From assembly GCA_002763345.1 (NCBI GenBank), contig PEXZ01000071.1, positions 3,415-10,312 on the forward strand: DNA of 6,898 nt, given 5' to 3'. The notes under the pieces were generated by a model, which was given only the letters and a program-made list of their open reading frames with translations, did no database searches and was not told the origin of the DNA. Made by a program: the position numbers and the translations under genes. This document shows positions 5,264 through 6,898 of this stretch, piece by piece (the stretch's first letter is position 1; each line of letters starts with the position of its first letter). The stretch comes from Candidatus Micrarchaeota archaeon CG08_land_8_20_14_0_20_59_11. GTDB lineage: Archaea; Micrarchaeota; Micrarchaeia; Norongarragalinales; Norongarragalinaceae.

Positions 5264-6190
5264 TCATTTATAAGTCGCTAGTCCGACAACTCGCAGCCCC
5301 TTCGCGTTAAGACTGCAAAGGAGCATCGGCGCGCCCTTCGAAAGAGCAATCGGCTTTTCGGCGATCATTTTTGCAGTTCCGCTCGCGCCGGGCGCTACTT
5401 CCCCTTCGAACTTCACGGGTTCAAACTGCGTGCCCGCGCCGAGATGATAAGTGCCAGAAACAACGGGCGCGCGGAGGAATGACACCGCGGTTACGTCGCA
5501 CGAAAACTCCTTCGCGACGATTCCGTCGTTCGCCAGCAGCGTGCCCCTGTCTATCTCTCCCGCTTTCGCGTTCTTCACGCAGAGCCCGACGCGATCGCCA
5601 GCCTCCGCGTTCTTCGAATCCACGTCGTTCCGCTGGATGCTCTTGATTTCGATTTCCCTCTCCAGCGGCTGCGCCATCATCTTTTCGTGAACCGCAATCG
5701 CGCCCCTCTTGACGACGCCGAGAACAACGGTGCCCACGCCTTTTACTTCGAAACAATGGTCGACGAGAATTTCGGAGGTTCCCGCGTTGCGGGGGACGTC
5801 GAGGGAAAGCAGGTGGTTTTTTGCGTCATGCACATCCGAAAAAACCTTGCTGTCCTTGAGCGAGGTTTTTGAAATGAAGGGCGTCAAGTCCATCTGCGTG
5901 ACGAAAACCGTCGGCATCCTCAGCAAGTCCAAGGCAACGATTATCTCTCCGAGCGCGTGCGACGGCGCTTCCGCCAACACGAGCGCCACGTCGGACAGCG
6001 CGAGCGCCTGCGAAAGAACCGCGAGCTTGTCGGGATACGCGACGGGGTCGATTGCCGTCACGATTTTGCCCTGGAATACCGTGTGGTAGAAACCCAAATC
6101 GTCCACAGTCGCCTTCTTGCCGATGCTTTGCGCTGCCTCGGCGCGCTTCGCCGCGTCTGCTCCGAGAACCGCGATGTTGAGTGCGGGCAT
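5264..6190 (-). CDS. SelB-like translation factor paralogue (aSelBL type), degenerate GTPase domain
   Basis: This is an EF-Tu/SelB-superfamily protein of 308 residues counted from the ATG at 6190; residue numbers below count from the alternative GTG start at 6196 (310 aa). The G domain (about 7-120) keeps the SelB-like layout: TVDDLGFY, FQGKIVTAIDP, ALALSDVALVLAEAPSHALGEIIVALDLL. Its nucleotide-binding motifs are lost. GHVDHGK(S/T) reads GADAAKRA, DxxG reads DPVA, and NKxD reads TQMD. Domain II (about 125-225) is well kept, with LVDHCFEVKGVGTVVLGVVKRG and EAGDRVGL. A domain III-like part follows (to 310). There is no C-terminal SECIS-binding extension. This matches the archaeal SelB-like (aSelBL) family, known for disrupted GTPase domains and unknown function. 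The ATG at 6190 is preferred: it lies about 26 bp from a TATA box, has no Shine-Dalgarno site and is probably leaderless. Confidence 0.8.
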   Translation of the reverse strand: MPALNIAVLGADAAKRAEAAQSIGKKATVDDLGFYHTVFQGKIVTAIDPVAYPDKLAVLSQALALSDVALVLAEAPSHALGEIIVALDLLRMPTVFVTQMDLTPFISKTSLKDSKVFSDVHDAKNHLLSLDVPRNAGTSEILVDHCFEVKGVGTVVLGVVKRGAIAVHEKMMAQPLEREIEIKSIQRNDVDSKNAEAGDRVGLCVKNAKAGEIDRGTLLANDGIVAKEFSCDVTAVSFLRAPVVSGTYHLGAGTQFEPVKFEGEVAPGASGTAKMIAEKPIALSKGAPMLLCSLNAKGLRVVGLATYK

Positions 6191-6213
6191 AGGCACGAAT
6201 ATTGGGCGGCAAC

Positions 6214-6219
6214 ATTTAA
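6214..6219 (-). promoter_or_regulatory. TATA-like box for the aSelBL gene
   Basis: TTAAAT on the minus strand is centred about 26 bp before the ATG at 6190, consistent with a leaderless transcript. It lies back to back with the plus-strand box at 6237, about 23 bp away centre to centre. Confidence 0.55.
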
Positions 6220-6236
6220 GAAACCGACTGAAAGGG

Positions 6237-6243
6237 TTTTAAG
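6237..6243 (+). promoter_or_regulatory. TATA-like box for the nucleotidyltransferase gene
   Basis: TTTTAAG is preceded by purine-rich CTGAAAGGG, a possible BRE. A start about 25 bp downstream, near 6265, would give a leader of about 20 nt. That leader would carry the ribosome binding site GAGGGGGG at 6269-6276, which ends 7 nt before the ATG. Confidence 0.55.
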
Positions 6244-6283
6244 CAGGGTTGCGTTGGTATCCTGAACAGAGGGGGGAATTATT

Positions 6284-6898
6284 ATGAAGGCAGTCGTATT
6301 GTGCGGCGGCAAAGGCATGCGCCTGCGTCCGTACACGCACACGGTTCCGAAGTCGATGCTCGTTCTCGGCAGGAAGCCCATCCTGCAATACGTCGTCGAA
6401 TACCTGCGCAGGGAGGGCGTGCGCGACGTCGTATTCACGGTGGGGCACATGCGCGACCGGATAATGAGCCACTTCAAGGACGGCAAGAGATACGGCGTCA
6501 GCATAAAATACGCCGAGGAGGACGAGGAGCTGGGCACAGCCGGCAGCGTCCTGAACGCGCAGCCACTTGTCAAGGACGACGACTTCATCGTGCTCATGAG
6601 CGACCAGCTGACGAACGTGAGCCTGAAGAAGGTGATGGCGTACCACAAGGAGAAGAAAGCGATTGCGACAATAGGGCTCAAACGCATGGGCGTGCCGCTG
6701 CAGTTCGGCACGGTCGATACCCGCGCCGACGGCCTGGTGATGCTGTTCAAGGAGAAGCCAATCCTGCAGTACCAAATCAATTCGGGAATCTACGCGCTGA
6801 ACGAGAAGGCGTTCGAATATCTGCCCGAAAGGGGGGACTTCGCGATGGACGTGTTCCCGGCGATGATGAGGAAACGCGAGCGTTTGTTCGGCTACGTC
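6284..6898 (+). CDS. Sugar-phosphate nucleotidyltransferase (3' end outside window)
   Basis: This enzyme joins a sugar 1-phosphate to a nucleoside triphosphate, giving an NDP-sugar and pyrophosphate for glycans. The first 205 codons are present and the frame is open at the window end. The N-terminal Rossmann-like core shows the signature CGGKGMRLRPYT at 7-18, PKSMLVLGRKPIL at 22-34 with the family lysine K23, and EELGTAGSV at 81-89. SDQL at 106-109 sits where the family has GDxL, the metal-binding aspartate being D107. FKEKP is at 155-159, INSGIYAL at 165-172 and DVFP at 189-192. Two variations are Met12 instead of the usual Thr in GGxGTRL, and Ser106 before the aspartate. Sugar and base specificity cannot be read from this part. 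Any left-handed beta-helix acyltransferase domain, as in GlmU-like proteins, would lie beyond the window. Confidence 0.9.
   Translation, partial: MKAVVLCGGKGMRLRPYTHTVPKSMLVLGRKPILQYVVEYLRREGVRDVVFTVGHMRDRIMSHFKDGKRYGVSIKYAEEDEELGTAGSVLNAQPLVKDDDFIVLMSDQLTNVSLKKVMAYHKEKKAIATIGLKRMGVPLQFGTVDTRADGLVMLFKEKPILQYQINSGIYALNEKAFEYLPERGDFAMDVFPAMMRKRERLFGYV

Noticed and set aside
5264..6190. Selenocysteine-specific elongation factor SelB, implying selenoprotein synthesis
   Set aside because: The GTPase motifs are destroyed, the C-terminal SECIS-binding domain is absent, and no in-frame TGA with a downstream structure was noticed in the neighbouring genes.
1..6898. CRISPR array, insertion sequence, integrase or defence island
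   Set aside because: No array of regular repeats, terminal inverted repeats, transposase or nuclease genes were seen. The content is housekeeping and cell-surface genes.

Overview
This window is compact, high-GC archaeal chromosome, coding on both strands. The archaeal assignment rests on gene content: an exosome Csl4 subunit with a zinc ribbon, ribosomal protein S17e, a separate zinc-binding PyrI next to PyrB, and a SelB-like translation-factor paralogue. It is supported by TATA-like boxes about 25 bp before inferred transcript starts, GGTG-type ribosome binding sites, and tRNA genes without an encoded CCA. The lineage cannot be fixed from the sequence. A small-genome (DPANN-like) archaeon is possible but only a guess.

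Layout. (1) Positions 2-1346, plus strand: the end of hisS, an unrecognised acidic helical protein of 124 aa, and csl4, which overlaps it by ATGA. (2) Positions 1350-1734, minus strand: rps17e, convergent with csl4 and only 3 bp away. It is preceded by a roughly 110 bp leader with two related hairpins and then by tRNA-Gln(TTG). (3) Positions 1834-3555, plus strand: a tight pyrB-pyrI-MGMT operon. The last 35 bp of the MGMT gene are also the 3' part of an antisense tRNA-Leu(TAG) gene. (4) Positions 3521-6190, minus strand: tRNA-Leu, a secreted, membrane-anchored HExxH peptidase with 11 N-glycosylation sequons, and an aSelBL-type factor with a degenerate GTPase domain. (5) Positions 6191-6283: a short divergent promoter region. 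(6) From 6284, plus strand: a sugar-phosphate nucleotidyltransferase cut off by the window end.

The genes serve housekeeping roles: translation (HisRS, S17e, two tRNAs, probably aSelBL), RNA decay (Csl4), pyrimidine synthesis (PyrB/PyrI as aspartate transcarbamoylase), DNA alkyl repair (MGMT) and cell-surface functions (peptidase, nucleotide-sugar synthesis). Plus-strand genes mostly have Shine-Dalgarno sites. The peptidase and aSelBL genes have none and lie about 25 bp from a TATA box, so they look leaderless.

No defence island, CRISPR array or insertion element is visible. The most notable items are the paired hairpins before rps17e, which show compensatory base changes, the CDS/tRNA antisense overlap, the degenerate SelB-like factor, the heavily sequon-decorated peptidase, and an apparently missing motif 3 arginine in HisRS. 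No stretch longer than 300 bases lacks a gene.
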